Positions 1 through 8,598 are shown, numbered from the stretch's first letter. The stretch: DNA of 64,000 nt from Lewinella sp. W8 (GCF_004375085.3 NZ_SNAQ03000003.1:248001-312000), one strand, 5' to 3'. Numbers and translations are program-made. The notes: generated by a model from the letters alone, not told the origin.

Positions 1-409
1 AGGTCCATTCGAGTTTCGTCCATTCCGTACTAACCGTATAGTTCGTAGAATAGAGCGCGCTCGGTTGGGTGGAAAAGCGAATCTCCGTACCGGCCGTTGC
101 GGCCTTTACCCAGACGGAATAAGTGTATTCTTCTCCAATTTGAGTAGGGATGAGGTCGCTGGCTAACTGTAGATGCCACGGCTCACCGACCATGGTAACT
201 GTACCAACGAGCCCTCTTGCATCACTGCGGAAGTCACCCTCAGCAGTCCCTTCGGAGAAGGTTCCACTGATTTCATTGAAGATATTCCAACCCGTAAAAG
301 TATTGCCTGTGCCTTCTTCAAAGCCAGGATTCGGGATAAGATTTTGTGCCTGACTGGTCGTGCCCGAAAATAGAATAAGGACCAGTAGAAAGAAGTAATT
401 TCTTTGCAT
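1..409 (-). CDS. Secreted protein with N-terminal CBM4/9-like module (partial; probable glycoside hydrolase)
   Basis: The start is the ATG at 409-407, and the gene runs off the left edge after 136 codons. The product begins MQRNYFFLLVLILF, a Sec signal peptide ending near SQAQ. It is followed by NLIPNPGFEEG, the typical opening of a CBM4/9- or CBM22-type beta-sandwich, with a later EYTYSVWVKA strand also typical of these modules. In Bacteroidota such a module usually precedes a GH10 xylanase catalytic domain, but that part lies outside the window, so the enzyme class is inference. The three minus-strand neighbours (esterase, GH9, GH43) support a xylan/cellulose role. The protein is presumably extracellular or in the outer envelope. 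Confidence 0.7.
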   Translation of the reverse strand, partial: MQRNYFFLLVLILFSGTTSQAQNLIPNPGFEEGTGNTFTGWNIFNEISGTFSEGTAEGDFRSDARGLVGTVTMVGEPWHLQLASDLIPTQIGEEYTYSVWVKAATAGTEIRFSTQPSALYSTNYTVSTEWTKLEWT

Positions 410-545
410 GTGATTTAATTTTTAATGGGAAATTGTAACAGTCAATGGGTCGTTGAAAAGCTTTATCTATAAGTTTAGATTTTAAAGCCAGGGGCAAAAG
501 AGCCAAACAATCGATTTTGCACCGCTAGTCAAAGACAGAAGTAAC

Positions 546-1490
546 TTATTTTCTGGAGTTAGGATCCAAAAAGCCGTTAACTTCCAACCAGTACGTGAAA
601 GCATCAAACCAGCGATTACTGGTGCGGTCGGGGTTGCCCAACCCGAACCCATGACCGCCGTTTTGGTAAAGGTGGAATTCGACGGGAATACCAGCTTTAT
701 ACCAGGATTCTATTACACCAAACTGACCCCGGAACAGAAAATCATCGGTAGCAATCACGCTGAACATCGGCGGTGCATTTTCGGGAACCTCTACTGGGCC
801 CATGCCTCCATAAACTGGTCCAATGAAAGCCAAATCCATAGTTTTGGAATGCAGGGTGGAATGCATCGTGAGACCGGCACCGGCGGAGAAACCAATCATT
901 CCGATCCGGTCAGTATCCACGCCCCACTCGTCGGCCCGATCTACGATCATCTTGTAGGCCGCCTCAGCGTCGGCCAACTGATTGGATAAATCCCACCGTG
1001 GGCGGGGATCCGGAGTTTCCTCTTTATTTGTGTCAGGTTGAGGTACTCCCCGAGGTCGGTTCATCCAGGCAGTGAAATCTTCTAATTTTTCAGCGGTGGG
1101 GTGCAGCCGGTACTTCAGTACAAAGGCGGCGATACCCTGCTCGGCAAGTGCTTCGGCTACTTCCCAACCCTCGTTGCCCAGGGAGAGCCAGTGGAAACCG
1201 CCCCCCGGAGCGACGATTACTGCCGCACCGTTAGCTTTACCCGGTTTTGGCAGGAAAGGGGTAAGCGTAGCAGTTGTAATGTTACGGGCCATTGGGTCCC
1301 CCCATTGCCTAAACCACGACTCTGAGGCTGGTTGATCTTTAACACCACCGGTGCCAAGGAGAATGGCGTTGGGTTCTTCGGGTGCTTCAAGAGGGTAGAT
1401 AGTCCCGTCCTGCGCCGGCAGAATTAGCGCACAAAACAGCAAACATCCCAGCAGGACGGTTTTAAGTTGAAATGAATTTGGATGAATCAC
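546..1490 (-). CDS. Acetylxylan-esterase-like alpha/beta hydrolase
   Basis: A 314-residue secreted serine hydrolase with an N-terminal signal peptide (hydrophobic residues 11-25, cleavage near PAQ). The alpha/beta-hydrolase landmarks are visible. An oxyanion-loop motif PGGGFHWLSLGNEGW sits at 95-109, the nucleophile elbow GFSAG at 200-204 makes Ser202 the nucleophile, an acidic residue lies at ATDD (249-250), and His280 is in NGGHGFG. The pattern matches the esterase/lipase family (COG0657) often annotated as acetylxylan esterase or 'xylanase' in polysaccharide-utilisation clusters. It most likely removes acetyl groups from xylan in the periplasm or outside the cell. It shares strand with the GH9 and GH43 genes, so co-expression is plausible. 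The exact substrate cannot be read from sequence. Confidence 0.8.
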   Translation of the reverse strand: MIHPNSFQLKTVLLGCLLFCALILPAQDGTIYPLEAPEEPNAILLGTGGVKDQPASESWFRQWGDPMARNITTATLTPFLPKPGKANGAAVIVAPGGGFHWLSLGNEGWEVAEALAEQGIAAFVLKYRLHPTAEKLEDFTAWMNRPRGVPQPDTNKEETPDPRPRWDLSNQLADAEAAYKMIVDRADEWGVDTDRIGMIGFSAGAGLTMHSTLHSKTMDLAFIGPVYGGMGPVEVPENAPPMFSVIATDDFLFRGQFGVIESWYKAGIPVEFHLYQNGGHGFGLGNPDRTSNRWFDAFTYWLEVNGFLDPNSRK

Positions 1491-1598
1491 AATATAATGA
1501 TTTTAATAAATATTTAATTTGTTTATGTTAAAGCCAAAAGCCAAAGGGGAGTGCTCGGGTTCATGCTTTGCTACCCAGGGGATCGATGAGGAACCCAA

Positions 1599-4133
1599 CT
1601 ACTTAACGATCGATTTAAATACCGATCCAAAGATCAGATAGCTGGTGTTACCGCCGATGGTTCCCTCGTTCTGGCCCCAGAGGAAAGGCCAGTCGTCGTA
1701 GTTCTCGAAGTGGTCTGGCTGGCGGAAGAGAAGTCCCGGCGCTACGTTACCCGGGATGAAAGAAAAGTCGGCACGATTATTCCCGTAGAATACTTCCTTG
1801 GGCCGGGTAGCCCCCAGGGTAGATACCAGTGAATAATTGTGGTAGGGGTGGCAACCGAAGAGCCAGTTGGTAACCCTGAAGGCGGCTGCTTTGTCGACGA
1901 TGTCGGGGAAGTACTTGTTGGCAAAGCTTACCGTAGTACCAAAGCTGACGATCTGGCCGCTCCCCGCCCAGTTCCTCCGGCTGATCGGTACCCCGTATGG
2001 ATTGTCTTCCTCGAGCCCGTCAATGTACTCCTTGTACTTCATGACGTAGGGCCGCAACTTTTTCTTGTAAGCTTCGTCCATTTCCGGAATAGCATCCATC
2101 GCCGTCAAAAGCAACCAGTTGACGTTCTGATCCAGCGCCGGCCATAGTAACTCCTGAAACTTATCGGCATATTTTTGCTCGCCGGTAGCAATGTACAACT
2201 GTAGATTGGAGCCAATGTCCGCGCCCGCTCCCCAGCGTCGTTCCCGACTGTCAGCCGATTCTTTGGCGAGCAGTTCCGTTCCTTCTTGGAGCAGACGTTT
2301 CGATTGAGTTAGCGCCCGCGCTGCAAGCTCATCGTTGTACCCCCTCAGCGAACGGCTGGCTGCTGCCAGGGTGGTGGCCGCACGGAGATCACGCCGGGCG
2401 CTCCGACTGGTAAACGCCCACATATCGTCTTTAACCCCGCTCGATCGGCCATCTGTGGCAACCTCATAAGGGCCCAGCTCAGGGTTGTAGGGAAGTCCGT
2501 CGGTGATGGAAGCGGCATCGCCGAGGTGATGGTAATTATCAAGCACAGAGTTCGAAAGGGTTTGTGCCATATGTCCCAGAATCTCCGCCTGGGCAACCAG
2601 GTTCAGCGTACCGTGCTCCAGGTATTGGAGGATGTCAGGGACGCCATCCGGACGGTGAAGGTCAACGTAGCGCTGGTCCTCATCAACAAAGGTCTGGTCA
2701 CGGGTAGGCTGGAAGTACTCCCAGGTCCGGGCAAAGTTTTGGACAACGCCGAGGTTTGACCCGGTTTCGATATCAAAATCACCAGCATCAAAGAAGCCGC
2801 CTACATTGAGGCCGGGGATGTGTTCTAGGGCCTTGTACTTTGTGTCGGTAGTAGGCCCCTGGGCGTGCAGGTCAAAGTGATCGGTATTTGGCGGAGCCTG
2901 GAGGTACCCCTCCTTGAACGGTTCCCCGTGCCACATCCGGTAGCCTTCGTTCACGGCCATGTGGTTCATGTGGATGGGAATCCAGACATCGCTGGTCGCA
3001 TCGGTGATCTCATCGTAGACGTTTTCGCCGATGATGAAATTATTTGTTTTCACGTCGCCATACTGAATGAAGTACACGCCGGGATCCGTCACCTTAGTGA
3101 AATCAAACTTGACGTAATGGTACTTGAAGTAGTCACCCCACGACTTGACGGGGCCGATGAAGGCCTCGGTTACGGTACCGTCGATTCCAATTTTATGAAG
3201 GGAAGCGGTGGCCAGCGGCTCACTGTTTTTATCCAGTTCAATGACGGAGATTTTCGGCTGCACGGGAAGGTAACCAACCTGCGAAAGGCCGACGTTGGGT
3301 TCTCTAACCCAGTCTTCAATGGTGTTAGGTGTTACGACCCAGCTCAGCACTTTGCCGGTTTTCCCTGCGGGAAGAAGGCTACGCACAACGTACCAACCGT
3401 TCTGGGCCAGGATACGACCATCAAAAAGCATTAGGTCAGTATCTTCCGAGGTGATCCTGACCAGTCGTTCGGGATCATCGGGAGCCAAGAGTAAATCCCG
3501 TCCGGTTTCTAGGGGGAGTGGTTCGATGAACGAGCCGGTGCCCCGGTCATCGGCGGTAACGTAGCCCAAGAACTGCTTAAGCTTTTCTGAATTCGGTCGG
3601 GTTATTGTGTTGCCAACGACGTAGCGGGGAAGCCGGTTAAGGCGCCCGTCCATGAGGTATACTTTATTCCAGTATTGGGATGGTAAGAACTCCAGGTTGA
3701 AGCCGGCGTTTCCTTCCAGTTCGGCGGGAATGGCTTTGTCCAGGTAAACCGAAATCTCCACTCCTTTACCTTTTGGCATAACCACCACCCGGGATTCAAA
3801 GTCATAATCGTCGTACCGAAGAGTAGCCCCGATGGATTGGTTTACGGAGTCGACGGTTCGCTCCGGAATATCCGGCACCAAGTCCCATTGTTCTGGAGTA
3901 CTGGATAGCCGGATAGCTCCGCCCTGGGCCGTACGAACGCCGTGGTGAATCAGTTCAATACCAGCGTTCTTTTCGTCGTTAAATCCACCCGTAAAGAGGT
4001 TGTTGTAGACAAGTATATTGGTGCCCCTAGTTTCAAAATACTCAAGGCTATTTAGGGTCATTTCCTGTGCGTAAGCGTCAATTAACGGCATCAGTGATAA
4101 TGCAGCAAATGAAAAAAAAGCAAGTTTTCTCAT
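1599..4133 (-). CDS. Glycoside hydrolase family 9 (endoglucanase-like) with CelD_N Ig-like domain
   Basis: An 844-residue secreted protein with a signal peptide ending near DAYAQ. Residues about 20-270 form a beta-rich region. Then comes a CelD_N Ig-like domain starting at LSQVGYLP, and a GH9 (alpha/alpha)6-barrel from about residue 380 to the C-terminus. The GH9 hallmarks are present: GGFFDAGDFD near residue 445, whose Asp pair positions the catalytic water, and WGQNEGTIGGNTSYL near residue 820, whose Glu is the expected general acid. GNNRADFSFIPG near the C-terminus is also typical. The enzyme would cleave beta-1,4-glucan or mixed-linkage glucan. It is larger than single-domain GH9 enzymes because of the extra N-terminal beta region, whose role is unknown. 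Confidence 0.88.
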   Translation of the reverse strand: MRKLAFFSFAALSLMPLIDAYAQEMTLNSLEYFETRGTNILVYNNLFTGGFNDEKNAGIELIHHGVRTAQGGAIRLSSTPEQWDLVPDIPERTVDSVNQSIGATLRYDDYDFESRVVVMPKGKGVEISVYLDKAIPAELEGNAGFNLEFLPSQYWNKVYLMDGRLNRLPRYVVGNTITRPNSEKLKQFLGYVTADDRGTGSFIEPLPLETGRDLLLAPDDPERLVRITSEDTDLMLFDGRILAQNGWYVVRSLLPAGKTGKVLSWVVTPNTIEDWVREPNVGLSQVGYLPVQPKISVIELDKNSEPLATASLHKIGIDGTVTEAFIGPVKSWGDYFKYHYVKFDFTKVTDPGVYFIQYGDVKTNNFIIGENVYDEITDATSDVWIPIHMNHMAVNEGYRMWHGEPFKEGYLQAPPNTDHFDLHAQGPTTDTKYKALEHIPGLNVGGFFDAGDFDIETGSNLGVVQNFARTWEYFQPTRDQTFVDEDQRYVDLHRPDGVPDILQYLEHGTLNLVAQAEILGHMAQTLSNSVLDNYHHLGDAASITDGLPYNPELGPYEVATDGRSSGVKDDMWAFTSRSARRDLRAATTLAAASRSLRGYNDELAARALTQSKRLLQEGTELLAKESADSRERRWGAGADIGSNLQLYIATGEQKYADKFQELLWPALDQNVNWLLLTAMDAIPEMDEAYKKKLRPYVMKYKEYIDGLEEDNPYGVPISRRNWAGSGQIVSFGTTVSFANKYFPDIVDKAAAFRVTNWLFGCHPYHNYSLVSTLGATRPKEVFYGNNRADFSFIPGNVAPGLLFRQPDHFENYDDWPFLWGQNEGTIGGNTSYLIFGSVFKSIVK

Positions 4134-4226
4134 GCGAATGAGTTGATAGTAAATTAAAGACTAAATGACCAGGGAAGGGGCGCAGCATTTGAACCCTGGC
4201 TGAGCCGAAGAAGTGCTCGGCATCAA

Positions 4227-5918
4227 TTACTTACGGAAAATAGCGTCATCTCCCGAGTAGCGGAACCAATCGAAGGAGGCTGTGTTCTTGGACTTCGCTC
4301 CCGAAGAAGTCGCATACATCCCGATGGTAACCCCAACAAAGCCACCAGCTTCCTGTGTGCTTAGGTACTTGCCGGGCACCCCTTCGACAAGCGCGGTAAA
4401 GGCACCATCCTCACCAGCATAACTGAAGTTGTAAGCGTCGTTGACGAAGGAAACCTTTAGACGCAAAGCGCCATCAGGGGCGTTTGCGCTGGCCAAATCC
4501 TCGTTCCCGTCTTCGGTAGCCTTGAACAGCTTAACCACTTCTTTACCGTCGGCCATTGTCTTGACAAAAGTGTAATTGTGGCGTGAATTTTGGAAGACTA
4601 CCAGCCCAGCTTGCTCTCCCGAGTTCGCTGGGTCGAACGTTACCATGGTAGAAGCCTCACCCACTAGGTGGTGCTGGCGGAAACCTACGTAGCTGGGGTT
4701 CGATAGTTCGTTGACCGTAGTTGGGCGCAATTGAAGGTTAAGCGAACCGTTTTCTATGGCGTACCATTTTTCGGTGGGGGTTCTCATCATAAGGTAGCGA
4801 AGGTCGAGTTCACTGTTTGTGAACTCATCCTTAAAATCGAAGTTGCCGGCAAAAGGCGGTAGCGTCCCGTCGGCCGCTACACCGGAAGGCATCGGGTAGG
4901 CGTACTGTACTTCCTCGAAATCGGGATTAATGACCGGCCAGCCATCTTCCGTCCAGGTAACGGGTGCCAGAAAGGTTTCTCGACCCGTGTTGAAGAAGTT
5001 GCCTTCGTAAGGGCGGACGGCCAGGAAGACGGCCCACCAGTCACCGTTATCCATTTGCACCATGTCGGCATGGCCGGCGGTAGTGACGGGGTTAGCCCGG
5101 GAAGGATCGAGGTCACGCTGGGTCAAAATCGGGTTTTGGTCCCAGGGTTCGTACGGTCCCCAAAGGTCTTTACTGCGGAAGATTACCTCGGAATGCTGGG
5201 GGCCGGTACCGCCTTCGGCACACATTAGGTAATAGTAATCGTTGATGTCGTAAATGTGTGGTGCTTCGATCCAGACCGGCTCTTTACTTAGATCGGTGCC
5301 GCCATTGATCAGAATCTTATTCTCGCTTACCACTTTCATCTCCTCCCGGTCGAACTCGACCATCCGGATCGTGCGGTGACCATTGTAGAGCGATTTGTTT
5401 TCGGGAGGAATACTGTTGTAAACGATGTAGGTTTTATCCCCATCGAATACAATCGAGGGATCGATACCATCTACCTCCGGCAAAAAGTACGGGTCCGACC
5501 ACGGGCCGGCGGGATCGCTGGCCGTTACGATGTAATTCCCGCCAGCATCCGCCAAAGTACAGATCACGTAAAAGGTACCATCGTGGAAACTGATGCCCGG
5601 GGCGAAATTTCCCCTGGAAATCCCTAAGCCTTCTAATTTCATCTGGCTCGGCCGGTTCATGGCGTTGCCAATCTGCTTCCAACTAACCAGGTCGTTACTG
5701 GTAAAGATCGGAAGCCCAGGAAAGTAGGCAAACGTGGAGGTGGTAAGATAATACTGGCCGTTTGCTTTACATAGTGCCGGGTCGGGGTAAAACCCGGTTA
5801 GTACCGGGTTTTGAAAGGTTGGTATCTCCTGAACTGGATCGTTGTTTTGAGAGGGCATTTCCCCGCCTCCGCAGGAGGCAAACAATATTGTTAAAAAAAG
5901 TAAAAGTAGATGGCGCAT
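4227..5918 (-). CDS. Glycoside hydrolase family 43 lipoprotein (beta-xylosidase / arabinofuranosidase type)
   Basis: The chosen start is the ATG at 5918 (MRHLLLLFLT), not the upstream in-frame ATG at 5957. It places a lipoprotein signal at the N-terminus (LFASC, Cys16), and a possible -7 box lies just upstream. The five-bladed propeller signature is clear. The catalytic Asp46 is in GFYPDPAL, the pKa-modulating Asp153 is in GIDPSIV, and the general-acid Glu218 is in VWIEAPHIY. Residues about 375-563 form a C-terminal beta-sandwich like the GH43 C2 domain. The enzyme likely releases xylose or arabinose from xylo-oligosaccharides at the cell envelope. Which of the two sugars cannot be decided here. 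Confidence 0.88.
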   Translation of the reverse strand: MRHLLLLFLTILFASCGGGEMPSQNNDPVQEIPTFQNPVLTGFYPDPALCKANGQYYLTTSTFAYFPGLPIFTSNDLVSWKQIGNAMNRPSQMKLEGLGISRGNFAPGISFHDGTFYVICTLADAGGNYIVTASDPAGPWSDPYFLPEVDGIDPSIVFDGDKTYIVYNSIPPENKSLYNGHRTIRMVEFDREEMKVVSENKILINGGTDLSKEPVWIEAPHIYDINDYYYLMCAEGGTGPQHSEVIFRSKDLWGPYEPWDQNPILTQRDLDPSRANPVTTAGHADMVQMDNGDWWAVFLAVRPYEGNFFNTGRETFLAPVTWTEDGWPVINPDFEEVQYAYPMPSGVAADGTLPPFAGNFDFKDEFTNSELDLRYLMMRTPTEKWYAIENGSLNLQLRPTTVNELSNPSYVGFRQHHLVGEASTMVTFDPANSGEQAGLVVFQNSRHNYTFVKTMADGKEVVKLFKATEDGNEDLASANAPDGALRLKVSFVNDAYNFSYAGEDGAFTALVEGVPGKYLSTQEAGGFVGVTIGMYATSSGAKSKNTASFDWFRYSGDDAIFRK

Positions 5919-5958
5919 TGTAATCTTTGAATAAGGCTTACTAGTATTGCTTACCATA

Positions 5959-5966
5959 CAATATTA
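5959..5966 (-). promoter_or_regulatory. Possible -7 element for the GH43 gene
   Basis: On the minus strand this reads TAATATTG, one mismatch from the Bacteroidota -7 consensus TAnnTTTG. It would start transcription near 5952, which falls inside the longer reading frame and so favours the 5918 start. No convincing -33 TTG was found. Confidence 0.25.
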
Positions 5967-6093
5967 TGCATTTTTCAGTCTTACTTGTATTAAACTCTCC
6001 AATTGCAATCCATTGCTTATTGATTATTTTTTTTGCAATGAATGAAGCAATCGATTGTATGACAATGAAAACCCTTTGGCTGAGGTTTAATCT

Positions 6094-6234
6094 ATGGAGA
6101 TCGCAGAAGTACTAACGTCTGGTAGTATTACTGGGATTGGTAGTATGATTGATCGCCGCCTTGCCCAGGCGGAATTTCAACAGGTGGTCACCTACGTTGG
6201 GTTGCTGGAGTTGAGTGGACAGCCTTTGTTGTAG
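6094..6234 (+). CDS. Possible 46-residue ORF, unknown
   Basis: An ATG-to-TAG frame beginning MEIAEVLTSGSITG in the stretch between the divergent GH43 promoter and the DUF1853 stop. It has no recognisable motif, signal peptide or ribosome-binding site. It may be chance. It is listed because the surrounding 290 bases (5958-6247) hold no other gene. Confidence 0.15.
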   Translation: MEIAEVLTSGSITGIGSMIDRRLAQAEFQQVVTYVGLLELSGQPLL

Positions 6235-6247
6235 CCCTAGAGGTGCA

Positions 6248-7072
6248 TCACCAAAACGTCACGAAGCACTTCCCCAAACTTCCGTCAGCGGATTTCACCC
6301 AGGCCATGGGCGATCGTTCTTCCTCAATCTCTAGCCTAATCAGCGCGGCGGCTCTCCGATAGCTGATCCATTCCACCCGGGGATGCGGGGTAATGAGCCA
6401 GTCAAGTTTCTCGGGGAGGTAGAATTCCAGCGCTTCCAGTTCAGCAAACTCCCGGAAGGGTAGGTGAAAGCCAAAAACGCAATCGGGATTCAGGGGGCTG
6501 ACGTCCAGGTTTTGGTTACGATAGGGGAGGAACAGCTGTCCGCGGAAACATAGCTTCTGCACGATGTCGCCGGCGGCAAGTCCGTACGGCTTCAGGAAGT
6601 GCCGGGTATTGGGATGATGAAGGAGGGGCAATTGCCGCTGCCGAATCTTGTCCAGTTTCAGCAACAAGGTATCCTTGCGGTTGGGACCGATCCAGTAGGC
6701 GAGGGGATCCGCAGGTATATTCAGCGTATCGTAGAGGTAAAACTTATAAGCGATCTCGAGATGAATCGGCACGCCGTGGTCGTAGTACAGTGCATCGAGT
6801 TCGCCGAGGGTGCGTTTCTTGGCCTGGATTTGCAGACTTTCGGTTACCCACGAAATGCCATCGGCTTGTTGAAGATCATGGATGATAAATTCTTCGACGA
6901 GCTTACCGAGGCGCTGGTTTTTCCAATGATGATCCCTAACCAAATCGGGTGAGACTTCGAGAAGCTTAATCTGTTGGAATGAGGGCATCAAGGCACTTTC
7001 CCAAAGTGCGGGCGTTTGCCGGTAGCCTTGATAGCGTAAGTAAGCGCGTTGATTGCTTTCCATGGCTTCCAA
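6248..7072 (-). CDS. DUF1853 family protein (PD-(D/E)XK-like fold)
   Basis: A 274-residue soluble protein with no signal peptide. Its central region carries GELDALYYD followed by HLEIAYKFYL and YWIGPNRKDTLLLKLDK, which matches the conserved core of DUF1853. The GELD...ExxxK spacing resembles the PD-(D/E)XK nuclease-like active-site arrangement proposed for this family. No function has been established. The gene stands alone between the polysaccharide genes and the repeat-bearing intergenic region. It is probably resident chromosome rather than part of the metal island. Confidence 0.75.
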   Translation of the reverse strand: MEAMESNQRAYLRYQGYRQTPALWESALMPSFQQIKLLEVSPDLVRDHHWKNQRLGKLVEEFIIHDLQQADGISWVTESLQIQAKKRTLGELDALYYDHGVPIHLEIAYKFYLYDTLNIPADPLAYWIGPNRKDTLLLKLDKIRQRQLPLLHHPNTRHFLKPYGLAAGDIVQKLCFRGQLFLPYRNQNLDVSPLNPDCVFGFHLPFREFAELEALEFYLPEKLDWLITPHPRVEWISYRRAAALIRLEIEEERSPMAWVKSADGSLGKCFVTFW

Positions 7073-7133
7073 AAGTAGAACATTGCGCCGGTACCGGCTG
7101 AGTGGCTAAAGGGGAGTAAAAAAAATCGGCATT

Positions 7134-7148
7134 ATTATGTTAAGTAGA
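7134..7148 (+). repeat. 15-bp direct repeat, copy 1 (dif XerD-arm-like)
   Basis: The sequence is ATTATGTTAAGTAGA. The internal TTATGTTAAGT (7135-7145) differs at one base from the E. coli dif XerD arm TTATGTTAAAT. Similarity to copy 2 continues loosely about 20 bp downstream (GGAAATTTTCC versus GAAATATTTTCC). No good XerC arm is visible upstream. Confidence 0.6.
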
Positions 7149-7278
7149 GTTTTGTGGAAATTTTCCTCTGGATAGTGGTGAGGGGAGCGCCGCAGATTTC
7201 GGGTAAGCATTCGGTACCGAAATCGCGAAGGGGGAATCATTGCTGATTCGGTAGCCGCCTTTTGAAATACTTGCAATA

Positions 7279-7293
7279 ATTATGTTAAGTAGA
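7279..7293 (+). repeat. 15-bp direct repeat, copy 2 (dif XerD-arm-like)
   Basis: An exact copy of the 15-mer, 145 bp downstream of copy 1. The 7073-7560 stretch has no convincing gene. It contains these repeats and GC-rich spacers of unknown role. Confidence 0.6.
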
Positions 7294-7495
7294 ACTTCCC
7301 AGAAATATTTTCCCACCCAGCAGTGGGGGAGGCGGAGCGTATGACGAGGAGGGAGAATGCAAGGTGCGGAAGTACATCGAGACTAAAGGGTGAGTAGGGT
7401 CGGCCGTCGCACGGTAGGCAATCAACGCAGTTGTCGTGCAGTTCAAGAAAACCTTCAGGCGGCTAGATTTCCGATTGTTTTAGCCTATAATTTAT

Positions 7496-7510
7496 ATTAT
7501 GTTAAGTAGA
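7496..7510 (+). repeat. 15-bp direct repeat, copy 3 (best dif-like site)
   Basis: An exact copy of the 15-mer, 217 bp beyond copy 2. Here the six bases preceding the XerD-like arm are TTTATA (7491-7496), against TGTATA in E. coli dif. The 11 bases before that (7480-7490) end in ATAA like the XerC arm and match it at 6 of 11 positions. This copy could therefore be a complete Xer recombination site. Confidence 0.5.
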
Positions 7511-7560
7511 GTATTGCCCCCACTCGAAGGACTTTTCTATTGTCAAGGAGACGATAGCAA

Positions 7561-7586
7561 ACTATTTAAGAAAATACTTAAATAGT
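7561..7586. promoter_or_regulatory. Operator: perfect 10-6-10 inverted repeat upstream of arsR
   Basis: ACTATTTAAG at 7561-7570 and CTTAAATAGT at 7577-7586 are perfect complements around a 6-bp AT spacer. This is the size and AT-rich style of ArsR/SmtB-family operators. It ends 14 bp before the GTG of the ArsR gene and overlaps where the promoter should lie, so autorepression with release by metal is the likely mode. Confidence 0.75.
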
Positions 7587-7588
7587 CT

Positions 7589-7596
7589 TACCTTTA
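7589..7596 (+). promoter_or_regulatory. -7 element of the metal operon
   Basis: TACCTTTA resembles the Bacteroidota -7 box TAnnTTTG with one mismatch. Transcription would begin at about 7600-7603, essentially at the GTG start codon. This implies a leaderless or near-leaderless message. Confidence 0.4.
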
Positions 7597-7600
7597 CATC

Positions 7601-7978
7601 GTGAAATCACCAACCAATTCAAAAGCCTGCATACGCGCCCTGCGCGATGCAGAGCAAATTCGCCGCTGCAAAGACCTCATTCTCCAGCAGAACGAGGCAA
7701 TCACTAATTCCGCCGCTACTTTCAACCTCTGCGCCAGTCCGGTACGCTTATCTATTCTAAGATTGTTGGAGGAAGAACAAGAACTATGTGTTTGCGACCT
7801 GGCGGAAATACTGGACCTAAGCGTTCCTGCCGTGTCTCAGCACTTGCGTAAACTAAAGCAGGCCGAAGCAGTAACCTCCCGCAGATCGGGTAACACGATC
7901 TATCACACTGTAAAACCTGAGTTTAGCCTGCAACTTAGCCAAGCAACCTCGCTGCTCAGTACAACCGTAACAGCATGA
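7601..7978 (+). CDS. ArsR/SmtB-family metal-sensing repressor
   Basis: A 125-residue winged-helix protein starting at GTG 7601. The helix-3 metal-site motif ELCVCDL lies at 61-67 (Cys63, Cys65), the same arrangement as in arsenite-type ArsR sensors. Extra cysteines at 10, 23 and 44 could complete a site for a soft metal. The helix-turn-helix covers about 66-90 (LAEILDLSVPAVSQHLRKL), followed by a beta-wing around SRRSGNTIYH. It heads the divalent-metal operon, sits behind a perfect inverted-repeat operator, and its stop overlaps the next start (ATGA). It should repress the operon and let go on metal binding. Which metal it senses (Hg, Cd, Zn, As) is not readable from sequence. Confidence 0.88.
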   Translation: MKSPTNSKACIRALRDAEQIRRCKDLILQQNEAITNSAATFNLCASPVRLSILRLLEEEQELCVCDLAEILDLSVPAVSQHLRKLKQAEAVTSRRSGNTIYHTVKPEFSLQLSQATSLLSTTVTA

Positions 7979-8598
7979 AAAAGTCAGCCTTAGCATCCTC
8001 CACCGGACTCCTCGCCGCGGTAGCCGCATCCCTCTGCTGCATAGCCCCTCTTCTAGCCCTCTTGTCTGGTGGTACGGGCCTCATCTCCGGCCTCTCCTGG
8101 GTTGCTCCCCTCCGGCCTTACCTCATAGGATTGTCCGCCCTGGCGCTTAGTGCGGCTTGGTACTTCCACTTGCGTCCCGCCCCGGTGGAAGCTTGCGACT
8201 GCCCACCGGAAAAGCAATCTCTCCTCCAGTCCCGTGGTTTTCTGACGGTTGTTTCCGTGCTCGCAATCGTCTTTTTGGCAATTCCTTCCTTTACTGGTGG
8301 CAATACGCCAACCACCGTCGAAACCATCGAATCACTAACCGGAGCAGAAAAACTGATGACCGCCACCTTTGCGATAGAAGGCATGACCTGCGGCGGCTGC
8401 GAAAAGCATGTCTACAATGCGGTTCACAACGTTGAGGGCGTCTATGAAATCGCCGCCTCCTACGCTGATAAAAATACCGTGGTCATCTTCAACGCTGACC
8501 AAACAAGCCCCGAAGACATCGCCGCAGCTATCGGAACAACCGGCTACGTCGTTAGCGACTTTACCACCTCCCCTACCCCAAACAACGAAGCATTATGA
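7975..8598 (+). CDS. merTP: MerT-MerP fusion (mercuric-type ion transporter with HMA domain)
   Basis: 207 residues. The N-terminal half is MerT-like, with about three membrane segments, the vicinal cysteine pair Cys21-Cys22 (ASLCCIAP) in the first one, and a Cys74-x-Cys76 pair (ACDCPP) in the loop. After a third membrane segment (about 88-104), residues 128-195 form a MerP/HMA domain with GMTCGGC (Cys139, Cys142). MerTP fusions of this kind occur in Bacteroidota. They hand Hg(II) or a similar soft cation across the inner membrane. The ATG overlaps the arsR stop by 4 bp, and the 3' end overlaps the next gene. No mercuric reductase (merA) is present in the window, so the real substrate could be another divalent metal. 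Confidence 0.85.
   Translation: MKKSALASSTGLLAAVAASLCCIAPLLALLSGGTGLISGLSWVAPLRPYLIGLSALALSAAWYFHLRPAPVEACDCPPEKQSLLQSRGFLTVVSVLAIVFLAIPSFTGGNTPTTVETIESLTGAEKLMTATFAIEGMTCGGCEKHVYNAVHNVEGVYEIAASYADKNTVVIFNADQTSPEDIAAAIGTTGYVVSDFTTSPTPNNEAL

Noticed and set aside
318-506. A 62-codon minus-strand frame overlapping the start of the CBM protein
   Set aside because: It is frame-shifted relative to the true CBM frame, which has a clean signal peptide and CBM start at 409.
1523-1533. TTATGTTAAAG, another near match to the dif XerD arm
   Set aside because: It lies in a very AT-rich promoter stretch with no dif-like centre or outer arm. A single 11-mer near match there is expected by chance.
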